A stretch of 7,971 bases of DNA from Bacteroides sp. CAG:709 (GTDB taxonomy: Bacteria > Bacteroidota > Bacteroidia > Bacteroidales > UBA932). The stretch's first letter is position 1, and every line of letters starts with the position of its first letter. A program made the position numbers and the translations under genes. The stretch lies in contig FR882190.1 of NCBI GenBank assembly GCA_000434935.1, forward strand, positions 329 to 8,299. The letters run 5' to 3'. Shown in pieces: positions 6,564 through 7,971 of this stretch. Below the pieces are notes generated by a model. It was not told the DNA's origin. It saw only the letters and a program-made list of their open reading frames with translations, and ran no database searches.

Positions 6564-7799
6564 CTAAACCTCCCGTCCCCGCAGAAGTACCTTGCTGATG
6601 AATGGCGTCTGCCAGCAGTATGGAATCCATGTGAGGGACGGAATCTTTTTGGTGATGATGAGATTTGCCAGCTTTCCCTGTGTGATGGAGCCGGCTATAT
6701 CGCTTACACCCATGGCGTAGGCGGAATTGAGCGTGCAGGCATTGAGGGATTGGACAGGGGTGAGGCGCATCTGGATGCAGCCGAGGGACATGATGGTCCT
6801 CATGTCGCCGCATGGAGATGAGCCGGGATTGTAATCCGATGCCAGGGCTATGCCCAGACCGGCATTGATGAACTCCTGGGCGCGGCCGTACTGCATGCGG
6901 AGGAAGAAAGATGCCCCCGGGAGCATTGTCGCCATGGTTTTCCGGCCCTTCAGAGCTGCTATTTCAGCGTCAGTGGTACTCTCCAGATGGTCCACGGAAA
7001 GCGCATTGTGACTGACGCCGACCTGGACTCCGCCTGAAACTGCCAGCTGGTTCGCATGGAGCTTTACACGCATGCCGAAACGCTCGCCTTCGGAAAGAAT
7101 CTTGTCAGTCTGGCCCGGCGTGAAGAAACCGTCCTCGCAGAAAACATCGATGAAATCTGCCAAATGCTCCTTGGCCACGGCAGGAATCATCTCCTTGCAG
7201 ACATGGTCGACATACTCCTCTTGCCGCCCTGTAAACGCGCGCCCGACGGCATGAGCTCCCAGGAACGTGGCACGGATGATGGCAGGAGATGTTTCACGGA
7301 TCCGGCGGATTACACGCAGAATCTTCAATTCATCTTCCGTAGTGAGCCCGTAACCGCTTTTTATTTCGATTGCCCCGGTGCCCTTGGAAATCATTTCATT
7401 GACCCTGGACATCGCCTGGCGGTACAACTCTTCTTCGGAAGTGCGGTGCAGCAGGTCGGCGGAGTTCAGAATTCCTCCGCCGTGCGCTGCTATTTCCGCG
7501 TAAGAAAGTCCTTCGATCTTGTCCAGAAATTCCTGCTCACGAGTGCCGGCAAACACGATATGAGTATGCGAGTCGCAGAACGCCGGCAGGACCATACCGC
7601 ATTCTGCGTCAATGACTCCGCAACCCTCATCGGAAGGAAGGGCGTCCATCTGCCCGAAATCGGCAATGCGTTCATTATCAATCAGAAGCCATGCATTGTC
7701 CAATGTTCCGGTTTCTGACATCGCCGCACCCTCTTTTCTAAGGATGCCTTCTTCCACGATTCCGGCAATCTGCCCGATATTCTTTATCAATGTTTTCAT
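6564..7799 (-). CDS. hutI: Imidazolonepropionase (imidazolone-5-propionate hydrolase)
   Basis: This cytoplasmic metal-dependent amidohydrolase opens the ring of 4-imidazolone-5-propionate to give N-formimino-L-glutamate, the third step of histidine degradation. At 411 residues the length is typical. Visible family motifs are DSHTHIVFAGTREQEF (His78 and His80 as metal ligands, Arg87), GTGAIEIKSGYGL (Tyr150), FLGAHA (His183), VKLHANQL (His248), SVDHLE (His271), ATMLPGASFFL and ASDYNPGSSP (Asp322). These match in order the metal ligands and substrate-binding residues known from the Bacillus subtilis enzyme. Residue 251 is Gln where the Bacillus enzyme has a catalytic Glu; I recall Gln in other HutI branches, so this is probably normal variation. 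The start at 7799 precedes the usual N-terminal amidohydrolase strand. The gene lies 18 bp after a probable hutH on the same strand, suggesting one transcript whose promoter is outside the window. Confidence 0.97.
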   Translation of the reverse strand: MKTLIKNIGQIAGIVEEGILRKEGAAMSETGTLDNAWLLIDNERIADFGQMDALPSDEGCGVIDAECGMVLPAFCDSHTHIVFAGTREQEFLDKIEGLSYAEIAAHGGGILNSADLLHRTSEEELYRQAMSRVNEMISKGTGAIEIKSGYGLTTEDELKILRVIRRIRETSPAIIRATFLGAHAVGRAFTGRQEEYVDHVCKEMIPAVAKEHLADFIDVFCEDGFFTPGQTDKILSEGERFGMRVKLHANQLAVSGGVQVGVSHNALSVDHLESTTDAEIAALKGRKTMATMLPGASFFLRMQYGRAQEFINAGLGIALASDYNPGSSPCGDMRTIMSLGCIQMRLTPVQSLNACTLNSAYAMGVSDIAGSITQGKLANLIITKKIPSLTWIPYCWQTPFISKVLLRGREV

Positions 7800-7817
7800 G
7801 ACAAGACCATAGACCTA

Positions 7818-7971
7818 TTATAATACAATGTTCTTTTCGTCACGCAGGAAGTCGATGCTCTTCATGATGAGCGGATGCATGTAGGTATCCACATCCACGA
7901 ACGGCACTACCTTGCGGTACTCTGTGAAAAGTTTCTCGATGAGAGGCGATGACTTGCCTGGGCGTCTGAAC
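7818..7971 (-). CDS. hutH: C-terminal end of probable histidine ammonia-lyase (partial)
   Basis: Only the last 50 codons are in the window; the gene continues past the right edge. The reading frame ends at TAA (7818-7820) with a second stop, TAG, directly after it. The visible tail has RRPGKSSPLIEKLF, then EYRKVVPFVDVDTYMHPLIM, then SIDFLRDEKNIVL. The pattern of an Arg-Pro and Ser-Ser segment, a helix, then VPF, an acidic-aromatic stretch and a final helix resembles the C-terminus of aromatic amino acid lyases such as HutH, which deaminates histidine to urocanate. The active-site Ala-Ser-Gly motif is outside the window, so the call leans on this tail and on hutI lying 18 bp downstream. Another hut-cluster enzyme is the main alternative. 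Confidence 0.6.
   Translation of the reverse strand, partial: FRRPGKSSPLIEKLFTEYRKVVPFVDVDTYMHPLIMKSIDFLRDEKNIVL

Noticed and set aside
6553..6565. Short stem AGAAA-CAA-TTTCT as a bidirectional terminator
   Set aside because: Five mostly A-T pairs with a 3-base loop and no proper T run on either strand are too weak to call a terminator.
6744..7565. Gln251 in HutI as a sign of an inactive enzyme
   Set aside because: All metal ligands and the other substrate-contacting residues are present, and Gln at this place is, as far as I recall, found in other active HutI proteins.
7056..7718. Open frame of 220 codons on the + strand opposite hutI
   Set aside because: It is fully antisense to a clearly conserved enzyme gene, and its translation has no recognisable motif; the open frame is a by-product of hutI codon use.

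Overview
This window looks like a chromosomal segment from a member of the Bacteroidales. The reasons are a TonB-dependent receptor that opens with a carboxypeptidase-regulatory-like domain, two short-signal lipoproteins, a DUF4876-type lipoprotein next to an outer membrane barrel, no clear Shine-Dalgarno sequences, and a roughly 50% GC main body. I cannot name a genus.

Left part (1-176): an AT-rich intergenic leader without a convincing gene. It holds a long imperfect dyad centred on position 58 and a second, smaller hairpin followed by a T run (117-151).

Centre (177-6553, + strand): four tightly packed genes that read as one operon. They are (1) a lipoprotein with a bacterial Ig-like domain and a FISUMP-like C-terminal domain, (2) a TonB-dependent receptor starting at GTG, (3) a DUF4876-type lipoprotein, and (4) a DUF6850-like outer membrane barrel. 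The junctions are a 4-bp gap, a 5-bp gap and a 4-bp ATGA overlap. Every product carries an export signal, so the operon probably builds a cell-envelope uptake or binding machine. There is no SusD partner, so it is not a standard glycan utilisation locus, and the ligand cannot be read from the sequence. The most striking detail is a run of nine G inside the first gene. Gaining or losing one G would stop translation within a few codons, so this gene is a candidate phase-variable surface protein.

Right part (6564-7971, - strand): histidine degradation. A complete hutI (imidazolonepropionase) follows, 18 bp downstream on its own strand, the 3' end of a gene that looks like histidine ammonia-lyase (hutH). 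This pair converges on the outer membrane operon with only 10 bp between the stop codons. I see no sign that the two units are functionally linked.
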